Of a stretch of DNA of 38,886 nt, positions 7,447-16,641 are shown in pieces. Origin of the DNA: an uncultured bacterium (lineage in GTDB: Bacteria > Cloacimonadota > Cloacimonadia > Cloacimonadales > Cloacimonadaceae); assembly GCA_938009275.1 (NCBI GenBank), contig CALLHY010000070.1:1-38886 (forward strand), written 5' to 3'. The translations under genes were made by a program, and so were the position numbers. Each line of letters starts with the position of its first letter. The stretch's first letter is position 1. The notes under the pieces are model-generated. The model did not search any database and was not told the DNA's origin. It saw only the letters and a program-made list of their open reading frames with translations.

Positions 7447-9471
7447 TCAATTGGTTCTCACCAAGCGGAATCCAACGTACTGATAGCCGCGGTTGGGATC
7501 GCCTTTCTCGCGCCACAGGATGTTCAGGTTTCGTCCTTCACCGTTGTTAACTCCGCCACCGCGTATGGTTTTAAGGGTTCCGGTCTCGGGACCATTGGGA
7601 TTAATAAAAGTAGGCAAAGAGCGGATATAATTCGCATCATACCAATCCCAACACCACTCGGCCACGTTACCTGTCATGTCAAACAAGCCATAGCTATTGG
7701 GGCTTTTGGTGCCAGTTGTGCGTATCTTGCCGGAGCTGTTTTCTCTAAACCATCCAACTTCATCAGGGTCATCGGAACCGCTGTAGCTGAATAGTTCGCC
7801 AGCCTTTGCGGCAAGCTCCCATTCGGCTTCAGTAGGCAGTCTATAGCCATTTGCTTTAAAATCGCAGGTTACCACTCGGGAAGCTCCCACTCCGCGTACC
7901 TTATACGCCGGAGTTAATCCCTCAGCTTCACTGCGGCCATTGCAGTAAATGGCTATGTCGAACCAACTAACATTATCCACAGGCAAATTATCTCCAAAGG
8001 TGGAGCAATTTGCCGGCTTCATGAAACGGCTCCATTCTGCTTGAGTTACCTCAGTTCTACTGATGTAGAAGGAAGAGAGAGAAACATTGTGATGCAGGTT
8101 TTCTTTCAACCGCCCAAATCCAAGGGTTCCGGATTCTATCCTAACCATGTTGCTTGGGGCTTTGGCTCTCGATCCCGAGCTGGTGCTTGGGCTTTGCATC
8201 GGCTTAGATTCTGGCATGTTTCTTCTAAAGTCTGGTTTATCGGAGCCAGCATTGGTTTTTAGTTCGCCGTAAGCGGTGCGCAGGGTGCTGCCACTGCGTT
8301 GCAGATCGCTTATTGGATCGGCTGATGAGCTATCTTGAGCCGTTATGCTACTTATAAAACCTGTGAACTGCAGAGTGTCACCTTTGTTGCCAAAGAGCAC
8401 GCTAAAAAAGTTGGAGCTCAGAATCATTATTAGCAGGCCAATTATCAGGATTACCAGAAGCCAAAAGCCAAATTCGATGTTGGTTTTAGGCTTCTCAACG
8501 CTATTAATGGCCTCCATTTGAGCAAGGCTGGTACTTTCTTGTATTGTCCACACAACATCATTTTCCAAAGGAGGAAGCGACTCAAAGGCTGCCAGAAAAG
8601 CCTTTAGCCCAATATAACGTTGCAGTATATTCCGATGCAGGCATTCACTTAGCACTTTGTTTAATGATACACTAACTCCGGCTATGTAAGAGAACTTCTG
8701 CGCATTTAACCTTTCGGTGCTGTATATGGTTTTATACATGCTGTTGTGAGACAGTGCCTGCGCCAGGATGGCAGCAATTACAAACAGGTCATCGCGCTCG
8801 TCTCTATCCTCATAGGTTATACCTGAAGATAGAATGATGGCGTTGTTGTTGTCATCAATCATTATTCCGGTATGAGTTAACAAACTAACAGTAAGACCAT
8901 GTTGCCTGATGGCAATGGCAGTCTTGATAAGCTGAGGTGCAATGCTGCGGACAAATTGTTCGTTGAGTTTTTCCGGATTGTGTTGCTTAATATGAGCCAG
9001 CGATACCCCGTGAATAAATTCGGCAGCCATATAAGCCGGATCGTGATGTGGATTAACCTCCACCACTCTGGCAGTGTGCTTATTCTTTAAGTGATTAAGC
9101 TTCTGTAGCCTCATTTGCAGTCCGAACAACGAATCCATATTGGTCATGCTGGATTTGAAGAACAGCTTTAACACATATTGTTGGCCTGCCTTTTCGGCTA
9201 TGTATTTTATGCCTTCGGTATCCTTGTTCATCAGCCGGATTACCTTGTATCCCTGAAAGTCTGTTCCAGGTTCCAGGAGCTTGAAGTATTGTGCGGTTTG
9301 CTGTTGAGCAGCAGAGTCTATATTCGTCTCAGGTTCGCTCTGTATGGGGATGTTGTTTTGTGGCGCAGCTTCGCTGTTCTGAATATTTTCTCCACAAGCA
9401 GGGCAGAACTTCGCCTTAGCCGGCACTGCTTTACCACAGTTCAAACAGAAGTTTGCTATTGTATCCTCCAC
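7447..9471 (-). CDS. Zinc ribbon, pseudokinase, TM helix and FGE-sulfatase-fold fusion protein
   Basis: 674 residues. Zinc ribbon at 9-26 (C9, C12, C23, C26). Residues about 70-310 follow a Ser/Thr kinase fold: K102 in QYVLKLFF fits the ATP-binding lysine, and DDLFVIAAILAQAL fits the helix after the activation segment. The catalytic loop reads HGLTVSLLTHTGIMID where HRDLKPxN is expected, and the DFG position reads LSSG, so it is a predicted pseudokinase. One membrane helix spans about 344-366. Residues about 440-674 are an FGE-sulfatase domain (YRLPTEAEWELAAKAG, MTGNVAEWCWDWY, IRGGGVNN, VGFRLVRTN) with no Cys after RGGG where the catalytic pair belongs, so it should be non-catalytic. Start is GTG 20 bases after ileS; a GGAGG overlaps the first codons, leaving the start slightly uncertain. 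The layout suggests a cytoplasmic pseudokinase and an exported sensor domain. Confidence 0.85.
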   Translation of the reverse strand: MEDTIANFCLNCGKAVPAKAKFCPACGENIQNSEAAPQNNIPIQSEPETNIDSAAQQQTAQYFKLLEPGTDFQGYKVIRLMNKDTEGIKYIAEKAGQQYVLKLFFKSSMTNMDSLFGLQMRLQKLNHLKNKHTARVVEVNPHHDPAYMAAEFIHGVSLAHIKQHNPEKLNEQFVRSIAPQLIKTAIAIRQHGLTVSLLTHTGIMIDDNNNAIILSSGITYEDRDERDDLFVIAAILAQALSHNSMYKTIYSTERLNAQKFSYIAGVSVSLNKVLSECLHRNILQRYIGLKAFLAAFESLPPLENDVVWTIQESTSLAQMEAINSVEKPKTNIEFGFWLLVILIIGLLIMILSSNFFSVLFGNKGDTLQFTGFISSITAQDSSSADPISDLQRSGSTLRTAYGELKTNAGSDKPDFRRNMPESKPMQSPSTSSGSRAKAPSNMVRIESGTLGFGRLKENLHHNVSLSSFYISRTEVTQAEWSRFMKPANCSTFGDNLPVDNVSWFDIAIYCNGRSEAEGLTPAYKVRGVGASRVVTCDFKANGYRLPTEAEWELAAKAGELFSYSGSDDPDEVGWFRENSSGKIRTTGTKSPNSYGLFDMTGNVAEWCWDWYDANYIRSLPTFINPNGPETGTLKTIRGGGVNNGEGRNLNILWREKGDPNRGYQYVGFRLVRTN

Positions 9472-9491
9472 ATTCCGCTATAGCCTTACGC

Positions 9492-12400
9492 TTATGATGT
9501 CTTGGCAATACCTAAATGCACATCATGTCCATTTATATCTACTTGCACCATGCCCAAGCCTGGTTTGGACTCTATTTCCAGCTTCACGCACAGTGTTTCA
9601 CTCATAATGTAATCCCTATGCTCATGTAAAGCCACTTGAACTTCTTCATCGGCTACAATGCACAGGCTTATGGTGTCCATTATTTCCAGTCCAAGGTCTT
9701 TGCGGGTAAACTGAATCTTATTTATCAGCTCTCTGGCAAGCCCTTCCTGAACTAATGCATCTGTCATACGCGTGTCAAGGGCAACAAACAAGTCCTTTTG
9801 ATTGGCAAATACGTAACCTTCCCGCGGAAGAATGTGCACAACCAGGTCTTCAGGAAGCAGTTGCAGGTTTTCCTGTTCCAGGTGAAGAGTAAATTCACCG
9901 CTGTTCTGGAACTGCTGTAAAGCTTCTGAGCCTGTAACCTTGCTAAGGGCAGCACCAATCTGCTTCATCAGCTTTCCATACTTAGGCCCCATCACTTTGA
10001 AATCAGGCTTCAGTTCGTATTGAACAAAGCCATCTTCTTCGCTAACAAAGCTAATGGTATGGATATTCACTTCTTCTTTCACCAGATCGAGCATGTCAAT
10101 CAGGGCTGGTTTGAGCTTGGCAGGAACGAACATCTCGCCAAGCGGTTGTCTGGTTTTTATCTGGCAATCATTACGTGCAGCGCGTCCCAGCGATACCACG
10201 TCGATAACGCTTTGCATCTTGTTTTCCAGGGCTTTGTCTATATACTTGTTAATCGCAACTGGGTAATCTTGTAAGTGAACGCTATCTTTTCCGCCCAGAT
10301 TTACAAATAGCTCATCTGCCAAATGCGGTGCATAGGGAGCAATAAGCTTGCTAACTTCTGCCAGCACCTGATACAGTGTTCTATATGCTGCCACCTTGTC
10401 TTCTGTAAGTTCAAAAGCCCAAAAACGGCGTCTGCTACGGCGTACATACCAATTCGAAACTTCGTCTATCACAAAGTTTTGGATGGCGCGCACAGCCTTA
10501 GTGAATTCATAATCATCTGTCCAGGCACGCACGTCGATTATCAGGCTATGCAGGCGAGATATAATCCAGCGGTCTATTTCGGCGCTGCGTTCCCAATCGT
10601 AGGGATAGTCTGAGGCGGAGAAACTATCGATATTGGCATAGGTGGCATAGAATGAATAAACATTCTTTAGTGTGCCAACGAACTTGCCAAGTATCTCTTT
10701 TACGCCGTCTTCGTCGAAACGGGTGGGCACCCAGGGCGGGCTTACTTCCAGCAGGTACCAGCGGATTGCGTCGGCACCATAATTGTGCATTAGCTCAATG
10801 GGATCAACGCTGTTGCCTTTAGATTTACTCATTTTCTGACCGTTTTTGTCCAGAATGAGATCGTTTACCAAACAGCTTTTATAGCTGGATACTCCCTTTA
10901 GGATGGTGGAAATGGTTAGCATTGAATAAAACCATCCGCGGGTTTGGTCTATGCCTTCGGAGATGAAATCGGCAGGGAAGAGCTCAGTGTCAAATATATC
11001 GGCATTTTCGAAGGGATAATGCCATTGGGCAAAGGGCATAGAGCCGCTGTCAAACCAGCAGTCTATTACTTCCGGGGTGCGATCCATAACGCCGCCACAG
11101 GTGCAGCTAAGCCTTACATTATCTATCCAGGGACGGTGCAAGTCTATGTCTTCCGGCACAGCAGAGCCATCTTCCATTTTACCTTGCTTCACCAGATCGG
11201 CTATTGAGCCAATGGAGTGCTTCTTGCCACAATCACGGCATACCCAGATGTTTAGCGGTGTTCCCCAAAAGCGGTCGCGCGAAAGTGCCCAGTCCACGTT
11301 GTTTTCCAGCCAGTCACCAAAGCGTTTCTCGCCCACAAAAGGTGGATACCAGGCTATCTTGCGGTTGTTTTCTATTAGCTGCTCTCTAAAGTCTGTAGTT
11401 TTTATATACCAGCTTTCTCTTGCGTAATAAATTAAGGGGCTGGTGCATCTCCAGCAATGTGGATAGCTGTGTTTTATCTGCTCTCGGCGATAGAGGTTTC
11501 CAGATTCCTTTAGGTGACGGATAATGTCTTTATCGGCTTGTTTTACGAACACGCCTGCCCAGGGGCTAACAGCATCTATGAACTTGCCTTCGGCATTCAC
11601 AGGCTGAACAAAGGGAAGGTCATATTTCCTACCCAGGGTGTAGTCGTCTTGACCAAAGGCCGGAGCGGTATGCACTATTCCGGTTCCATCACTCATGCTT
11701 ACATAATCGGCAAGACCTATGTACCAGGCGGGTTTATCGGTGGGCACAAAGGTAAACAGCGGCTCATACTTGCGGCGTTCAAGCTCTTTGCCAATAAACT
11801 CAGATACTATGCTATAATCTTCGCCCAACACGGCTAGCCTTGCTTTGGCGAGTATCAGGTATTCGCTTCCGTGCAACACTTTTACATACAGCTCATCAGG
11901 ATTAACCGCAAGTGCGACATTGGAGATAAGCGTCCAGGGCGTGGTTGTCCATGCCAGATAATATGTGTTTTCTTCGTCTAATGCTTTGAATTTAACAAAT
12001 ACGGAAGGGTCTTCCACGTCTTTGTAACCCTGCGCTACTTCATGTGACGATAGCGGGGTGCCACAGCTTGGGCAATAGGGAACAATGCGGTTGCCTTTAT
12101 AGATAAGACCACGCTCAAAGAAATTGTTCAAAATCCACCAAACAGACTCGATGTAGTTGTTACTAAGCGTTATGTAAGGATCATCCAGGTCTATCCAGTA
12201 GCCCATCAATTCTGTCATTTCGCGCCATAGCTTCTCGTAGCTGAACACAGAATCCCGGCATTTACGGCAGAATTCTTCTACGCCGTATTCTTCTATGCCT
12301 TTCTTGTCTTCCAATCCAAGCTGCTTCTCCACTTCGATTTCCACCGGCAACCCATGCGTATCCCATCCGGCTTTCCGCTTCACCTGGAAGCCGTTCATGG

Positions 12401-12617
12401 TTTTGTAGCGGCACACAACGTCTTTCAGAGTACGTGCCATCACATGGTGAATACCCGGTTTGCCATTAGCGGTGGGTGGCCCCTCGTAAAACACGAATTG
12501 CGGGCAACCTTCACGTTCATCTATGCTTCTCTGGGCAAGATCATGTTCTTTCCAGTATTTGCTAACCCGTGCTTCCAAAGCACGTGGGTTCTCTTTCAAA
12601 TCTATATTTTTATACAT
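9492..12617 (-). CDS. ileS: Isoleucyl-tRNA synthetase
   Basis: 1041 residues, full length. It charges tRNA-Ile with isoleucine in the cytoplasm. Class I signatures are present: the HIGH-type motif as GIHH in PPTANGKPGIHHVMAR (55-58) and KMSKS at 595-599. The editing (CP1) domain shows LAWTTTPWTLISNVALAVNP (about 221-240) and GTGIVHTAPAFGQDDY. A Cys-rich insertion (CRDCG at 460-464, CTC at 505-507) lies before the VIDCWFDSGSMPFAQWHYP block. The long form with this layout resembles the eukaryote-like IleS2 type often linked to mupirocin tolerance; this is family knowledge, not tested here. The ATG at 12617 has only a weak GAGATGAGA upstream. It is flanked by the small zinc-finger protein gene upstream and the pseudokinase/FGE gene 20 bases downstream. 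Confidence 0.97.
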   Translation of the reverse strand: MYKNIDLKENPRALEARVSKYWKEHDLAQRSIDEREGCPQFVFYEGPPTANGKPGIHHVMARTLKDVVCRYKTMNGFQVKRKAGWDTHGLPVEIEVEKQLGLEDKKGIEEYGVEEFCRKCRDSVFSYEKLWREMTELMGYWIDLDDPYITLSNNYIESVWWILNNFFERGLIYKGNRIVPYCPSCGTPLSSHEVAQGYKDVEDPSVFVKFKALDEENTYYLAWTTTPWTLISNVALAVNPDELYVKVLHGSEYLILAKARLAVLGEDYSIVSEFIGKELERRKYEPLFTFVPTDKPAWYIGLADYVSMSDGTGIVHTAPAFGQDDYTLGRKYDLPFVQPVNAEGKFIDAVSPWAGVFVKQADKDIIRHLKESGNLYRREQIKHSYPHCWRCTSPLIYYARESWYIKTTDFREQLIENNRKIAWYPPFVGEKRFGDWLENNVDWALSRDRFWGTPLNIWVCRDCGKKHSIGSIADLVKQGKMEDGSAVPEDIDLHRPWIDNVRLSCTCGGVMDRTPEVIDCWFDSGSMPFAQWHYPFENADIFDTELFPADFISEGIDQTRGWFYSMLTISTILKGVSSYKSCLVNDLILDKNGQKMSKSKGNSVDPIELMHNYGADAIRWYLLEVSPPWVPTRFDEDGVKEILGKFVGTLKNVYSFYATYANIDSFSASDYPYDWERSAEIDRWIISRLHSLIIDVRAWTDDYEFTKAVRAIQNFVIDEVSNWYVRRSRRRFWAFELTEDKVAAYRTLYQVLAEVSKLIAPYAPHLADELFVNLGGKDSVHLQDYPVAINKYIDKALENKMQSVIDVVSLGRAARNDCQIKTRQPLGEMFVPAKLKPALIDMLDLVKEEVNIHTISFVSEEDGFVQYELKPDFKVMGPKYGKLMKQIGAALSKVTGSEALQQFQNSGEFTLHLEQENLQLLPEDLVVHILPREGYVFANQKDLFVALDTRMTDALVQEGLARELINKIQFTRKDLGLEIMDTISLCIVADEEVQVALHEHRDYIMSETLCVKLEIESKPGLGMVQVDINGHDVHLGIAKTS

Positions 12618-12721
12618 ACATTCTCATCTCATTATTAGTATCAAATCTGCCAATTATGCGCAAACAGCCCCTAAGGGATACACCATTATTACCAATAATT
12701 GCAAGGCTCCAAGCTGCTAAG

Positions 12722-13084
12722 TTATCCGATCTTCTTCTGGTGGCCTGTGCGTCTATTCCCTGGTGTAAAGGTCTGTTTAGCGTTGGGACTTAGCTTCTGG
12801 TGTTCGTGGGCATGGGATTTGGTCTGATTCTCTGCAGTATCCACAGGCTTTTCTTCAAACAGCTCGCTGAAATGCTCTTTTAGCTCTTCGTGCTGTGAAA
12901 CATACTCTTTCCATGCGTCAACGGCCTTGTCCATATCTACGCAACGTGTGCATAGCACCAGCAAGTTCTGTTCAGACACGCCAATCCAACCGCGATCATA
13001 GCAATTATCGCAGCTTTTTTTCTTACGGTGGGCTTTGGCTATTTGTTTCGCCTCGTCCAGATGTTTTTCGTCAAGAATAAACAT
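12722..13084 (-). CDS. Small CxxC-CxxC zinc-finger protein, function unknown
   Basis: 120 residues from the ATG at 13084, chosen because GGGAG sits 6 bases upstream; an in-frame ATG at 13108 lacks such a site. Two Cys pairs (C25/C28 in CDNCYDRGW and C45/C48 in LCTRC) form a likely zinc knuckle resembling half of the DnaJ Cys-rich region. Before it is a short charged helix (KHLDEAKQIAKAHRKKK), after it an acidic helical stretch, then a basic, Gln/His/Lys-rich tail (GNRRTGHQKKIG). No enzyme motif. It lies about 100 bases upstream of ileS on the same strand, so a link with RNA or translation is possible but unproven. Confidence 0.7.
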   Translation of the reverse strand: MFILDEKHLDEAKQIAKAHRKKKSCDNCYDRGWIGVSEQNLLVLCTRCVDMDKAVDAWKEYVSQHEELKEHFSELFEEKPVDTAENQTKSHAHEHQKLSPNAKQTFTPGNRRTGHQKKIG

Positions 13085-13207
13085 ACAATCTCCCTTTGGC
13101 AGGTACATTCAAGCACGCGAACACCCCGCCAACTATAGCATTTGGTGCCATTATTTTGAACGGCATTATTCTGTAAAACGAAATTTTAGCCGGGTCTTGC
13201 GCTTAGA

Positions 13208-13714
13208 TCAGGCTTTGGGATTTCGTTTAGTTTTAGGCTTCGGCTTATCCAGTGGTAAAGCTGTTATCTCCTCTATGGGCTCCGATACCTCGTTAGCCTG
13301 GTCAGAGAATACCATTGGCGCACTTATCACCGACTTTTTTAGCTCTACTTTTACGATAGGCTCCAGGCGGTGGGTTACTACAAACAAGTTTTTGTTGCGG
13401 GAAAGGGCAAGCTTTTCCTCGGTACTCATAGCTTCAATCTCGTTTAGGTTTACCACCTTCTCTATCTTTCCGGTGGCCATGTCCACTATTTGGACGAATG
13501 ATTGCTTTTCTGCCATGAAGTGAACCTCCATTTCGTATTTATCTGGGAATCTTTTGCATATATCTAAGATGAATTGCAGGTATTCTTGCGCGTTACTTCT
13601 GTGCCATGCCTTAAAGCTCTTGCACTTAAAGATACGGGGGCACACCGCGCACAGAGACGCGGAAGGCTCTCGATATCGCTTCAGTTCGCAAGAGAAAAGA
13701 CGGACTTTTTTCAT
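13208..13714 (-). CDS. Hypothetical protein with N-terminal four-Cys cluster
   Basis: 168 residues, not recognised. The N-terminus has four Cys (C9, C22, C25, C31) in a basic context (FSCELKRYRE, LCAVCPRIFKCKSFKAW), which could bind zinc or an iron-sulfur cluster. The middle (about 45-125) looks like a small alpha/beta domain (YLQFILDICKRFPDKYEMEV, FVQIVDMATGKIEKVVNL, KNLFVVTHRLEPIVKVELK). The C-terminus is Pro/Lys-rich (KPKPKTKRNPKA). AAGGAA lies 6 bases before the ATG. It is the first gene of the minus-strand run that leads to ileS. Confidence 0.65.
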   Translation of the reverse strand: MKKVRLFSCELKRYREPSASLCAVCPRIFKCKSFKAWHRSNAQEYLQFILDICKRFPDKYEMEVHFMAEKQSFVQIVDMATGKIEKVVNLNEIEAMSTEEKLALSRNKNLFVVTHRLEPIVKVELKKSVISAPMVFSDQANEVSEPIEEITALPLDKPKPKTKRNPKA

Positions 13715-14458
13715 AACAATTCCTTATCTCAAAAAGCATTGAAGCTGTCAAGCAATCTCTCACCTCCATTTGCATCTCCCGGATTTTCAAAACAGAATAT
13801 CAGATAAAAACAGGTATAATCCAGGTGATATTTGTCAGATCATTGCCAATCCATTCCCAATCCTTTGAAGCTAACTTTGAAGCTAACTTTGGAGAGTCAC
13901 CCTTTGGAGAGTCACCCAGTCTTTCCTATGTCTTTCTTAAAGTTAGATCGTAGATTACCGATGTTTAGCTACCGAGCAACTGCCGAGGAACTGCCGTGCC
14001 ACGGCAGTATTTCGGCAGTTGTACCCATGCTGCTCCCATGATCTCTTCGTTCTAGGTCTTAGTAAGCTTAAGGGGAGTAAGGGGTAACTAAAGGGGTAAC
14101 TAAAGGGTAACTAATGGGTAACTAAAGGGTAACGAAGGGGAGCAGATGGAGCAGATGGAGTGGAGCAGATGGAGAAGAACAGAGGAGCATTAATGAATTA
14201 TCAAGTGTAAATCTGCAATCACTCCGCGATGATACCGTTATTCGTGAAGTAAGCAGCATAATGTGGGCTGATTGACTTAGTAAATGAGTTGCTTAACCAG
14301 TTGATTGTTAAAGAGATTAGAAAGCAGGGCAACAAAATAAGGTTGACTGATAATCGCCAAACATATAGTTGGGATACCAGTATTAGAGCGTGGATGGTAA
14401 CAATACATCCATCTTTACGCAAGACAGTATAAAGGTCTTTTTGTAAGAGAGGTGGCTT
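13715..14458. repeat. Gene-poor stretch with stacked short tandem repeats
   Basis: Four different short repeats lie side by side: two 12-bp units (tttgaagctaac, 13864-13887) followed directly by two 15-bp units (tttggagagtcaccc, 13888-13917); a perfect palindrome with 9-bp arms (ACTGCCGTG/CACGGCAGT, 13990-14008); about six 11-12-bp units of the type gggtaactaaa (14070-14135); and agcagatgg units (14141-14174). The units do not alternate with unique spacers, so this is not a CRISPR array. The right part holds a possible gene fragment, listed separately. Confidence 0.75.
14262..14432 (+). pseudogene. Possible gene fragment upstream of the PTS/CBS gene
   Basis: Fifty-six open codons with protein-like composition (GLIDLVNELLNQLIVKEIRK, QGNKIRLTDNRQTYSWDT, WMVTIHPSLRKTV) end at TAA 14430-14432. 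There is no ATG and no ribosome site. A neighbouring frame just upstream (LRDDTVIREVSSIMW) could be the same gene before a frameshift. I do not recognise a family. It may instead be chance open sequence in a leader region. Confidence 0.25.
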
Positions 14459-15358
14459 ATGCAAATGGCAAGTTTTCTGGATGCCCGAGACGTCCTGATA
14501 GAGCACAAAATACTATCGAAAGAGCAAGTGTATCAAACCCTTGTGGAGCGAATATGCAGGCATCACCAGTTACCCATCTGTGGCGATAAGCTAATAGAGC
14601 TTATCCGTAAACGCGACGAAGAAGCTTCCACAGCGTATCCCACAGGCATTGCCATACCGCATATCAGGATGGAAGGATATCAGGATACTGTAGTTGCCAT
14701 GGCTTTCTTGCAAAATCCGATTGATTTTGACGGAGTAAAAGTAAGCTGGGTGGTTCTGATTATCACGGATAAAAGCAGCTCTAAGATATACTTGAACATT
14801 GTGGCAGCACTACTAAAGATATCAAAGAGCCCTGAACAATTGGCATTGTTGATGTCAGCAGTGGATGGCCATGCCGTAATTCACCACTTAAAGTCCCTTA
14901 ACATTGAAGTTAAGAAGGACTTAACAATAGCCGATATCATGATCACCAACCCGATATCCATAACACCCGACAAGCTGCTAAAAGATCTGGGAGCATTGAT
15001 GAGCGATAAGGGCATTTCGATAGTTCCGGTAACGGATTCGCAAGGCAAGTTTTTGGGAGAAGTTAACCTGCTGAACTTTTTAAAAGTGGGAGTGCCGGAC
15101 TATATAATGATGCTGGATAACCTGAACTTCCTGTCTTCCTTTGAGCCTTTGGAATCGCTGTTTGAACGGCAAGATGAAGTGAAGGTGAGCGAGATTATGG
15201 AAAAAGATATAGATACAATTACACCCGATGCCTCAGTTATTGAAGCAGTATTTGAGATGATACAACACAAAAAGAGACATCTTTCTGTAGTAGAAAAAGG
15301 CAAACTGGTTGGCGTGGTAACTGCCATGGACATATTCACCCAGATTGTAAGGGCATAG
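14459..15358 (+). CDS. PTS EIIA (Ntr/fructose-type) domain fused to two CBS domains
   Basis: 299 residues. Residues about 5-150 are a PTS EIIA type-2 domain: STAYPTGIAIPHIRMEGYQD carries the phospho-accepting His (H68) in the family's GxxxPH context. Residues about 155-215 and 235-299 are two CBS domains (DIMITNPISITPDKLLKDLG and SEIMEKDIDTITPDASVIEA, each ending in a GxLxGxVxxxD-like strand such as KLVGVVTAMDIF), which usually bind adenine nucleotides. No membrane segment. GAGAGGTGG lies just before the ATG. The permease gene starts 2 bases after the stop, so the two are very likely one transcript and this protein probably regulates that permease. Neither HPr nor EI is in the window. Confidence 0.88.
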   Translation: MQMASFLDARDVLIEHKILSKEQVYQTLVERICRHHQLPICGDKLIELIRKRDEEASTAYPTGIAIPHIRMEGYQDTVVAMAFLQNPIDFDGVKVSWVVLIITDKSSSKIYLNIVAALLKISKSPEQLALLMSAVDGHAVIHHLKSLNIEVKKDLTIADIMITNPISITPDKLLKDLGALMSDKGISIVPVTDSQGKFLGEVNLLNFLKVGVPDYIMMLDNLNFLSSFEPLESLFERQDEVKVSEIMEKDIDTITPDASVIEAVFEMIQHKKRHLSVVEKGKLVGVVTAMDIFTQIVRA

Positions 15359-15360
15359 CC

Positions 15361-16641
15361 ATGTTTTTAATGTTACTTGCCCTGGCAGTATTTGCTGCTA
15401 CCTACCTGTTTATAATAACAGAATGGATAAACAAGATGCTGGCGGCCATGATCGGCGGCTTTTTAATAATTGTGCTTGGAATTGTGAATCAACATACCGC
15501 TTTTGCTGCTATAGACTGGAATGTAATCTTCTTCCTGATCGGGATGATGCTGGTTATATCGGTATTGAGGGAAACGGGTCTGTTTATGTTTATTGCCATC
15601 AAAACAGCAAAATTGGCAAAAGGAAAGCCGCTAAACATAATGCTGTTGATGTTTGTGGCAACCGCGATTGTTTCAGCATTTCTGGGAAGCGTAACCACTA
15701 TCATGATCTTGGTGCCAATTGTGCTGTTGATAGCGGGAGAGCTAAAGATCAGCCCTGTGCCATTTGTTATAACTATGGTGCTGGCTTCAAACTTTGGCGG
15801 TGCTGCCACGATGATCGGTGACCCGCCTAACATCTTGATTGGTAGTGCCACTGATTACAGCTTTCTGGATTTTATAGTTAATCTCACTCCACCCGTTTTG
15901 GTTATTGTGGGAAGCAGCTTGGGGCTAATCTATCTACTTTACCGGAAAGGCATGCAGGTGAGTAACGTAAATCGTGCAAGATTGATGGATTACAACGATA
16001 GAAACCTGATTAAAAACAAGAAATTGTTATACTTCGCCCTTTTCATCCTGGTAGCCATGCTAACCGCCTTTAGCCTGCAAACCATTCTTGGCCTGGAAAC
16101 GGCAACTATATCTATGGCTGCGGGTTTAATTCTTCTAGCTGTGGGCAGCCGCAAGAAAGTGGAGAAAGTGCTTACTCAAGACATAGACTGGATTACCATC
16201 TTTTTCTTTATCGGCTTGTTTATGATTGTAGAGTCACTGGTTGCAACCGGCTTTATAGACGTTATTGCCGGCAGCGTTATAAAGATTACCGGGGGAGAGC
16301 CCAAAACCACATCAATGGTTATTCTCTGGCTTTCCGGCATATTCTCGGCTATTATCGACAACGTTCCCTTTGTAGCGGCTATGATCCCAATGATAGAGAA
16401 GCTGGGGATTTATATCGGCGATCCTTCCAAAATGCACCCATTATGGTGGTCGCTTGCTCTGGGAACCTGCCTCGGTGGTAATGGAACCCTGATTGGTGCC
16501 TCGGCAAACATAGTAGCAGTGGGAATTGCCAATCGCAACGGGTTTAGCATCAGCTTCAAAGACTTTACCAAGATTGGAGCTCTTTTCACCCTGAACTCCA
16601 TGATTATTTCTACGCTGTACATTTGGTTCAGATACTATTAA
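15361..16641 (+). CDS. ArsB/NhaD-type (ion transporter superfamily) permease
   Basis: 426 residues, almost entirely hydrophobic, with about 11-12 membrane helices. The repeated half-motifs of the ArsB/NhaD/CitMHS/SLC13-type fold are visible: WNVIFFLIGMMLVISVLRET and, in the second half, WITIFFFIGLFMIVESLVATG; FLGSVTTIMILVPIVLL and AIIDNVPFVAAMIPMIEKLG; and NFGGAATMIGDPPNILIGSA with its mirror CLGGNGTLIGASANIVAVGIA. These families move Na+/H+, arsenite or carboxylates. The GDPPN signature and size favour an NhaD/ArsB-like Na+/H+ antiporter-type protein, but the substrate cannot be fixed. It lies 2 bases after the EIIA-CBS gene and overlaps the convergent GNAT gene by 4 bases, sharing the ATTAAT at 16637-16642. 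Confidence 0.87.
   Translation: MFLMLLALAVFAATYLFIITEWINKMLAAMIGGFLIIVLGIVNQHTAFAAIDWNVIFFLIGMMLVISVLRETGLFMFIAIKTAKLAKGKPLNIMLLMFVATAIVSAFLGSVTTIMILVPIVLLIAGELKISPVPFVITMVLASNFGGAATMIGDPPNILIGSATDYSFLDFIVNLTPPVLVIVGSSLGLIYLLYRKGMQVSNVNRARLMDYNDRNLIKNKKLLYFALFILVAMLTAFSLQTILGLETATISMAAGLILLAVGSRKKVEKVLTQDIDWITIFFFIGLFMIVESLVATGFIDVIAGSVIKITGGEPKTTSMVILWLSGIFSAIIDNVPFVAAMIPMIEKLGIYIGDPSKMHPLWWSLALGTCLGGNGTLIGASANIVAVGIANRNGFSISFKDFTKIGALFTLNSMIISTLYIWFRYY

Noticed and set aside
14070..14174. Possible CRISPR array
   Set aside because: Units are 9-12 bp, directly adjacent and degenerate, with no unique spacers and no cas genes nearby.
14219..14506. 95-codon minus-strand frame
   Set aside because: It overlaps the start of the EIIA-CBS gene, has no ribosome site and has no family features.
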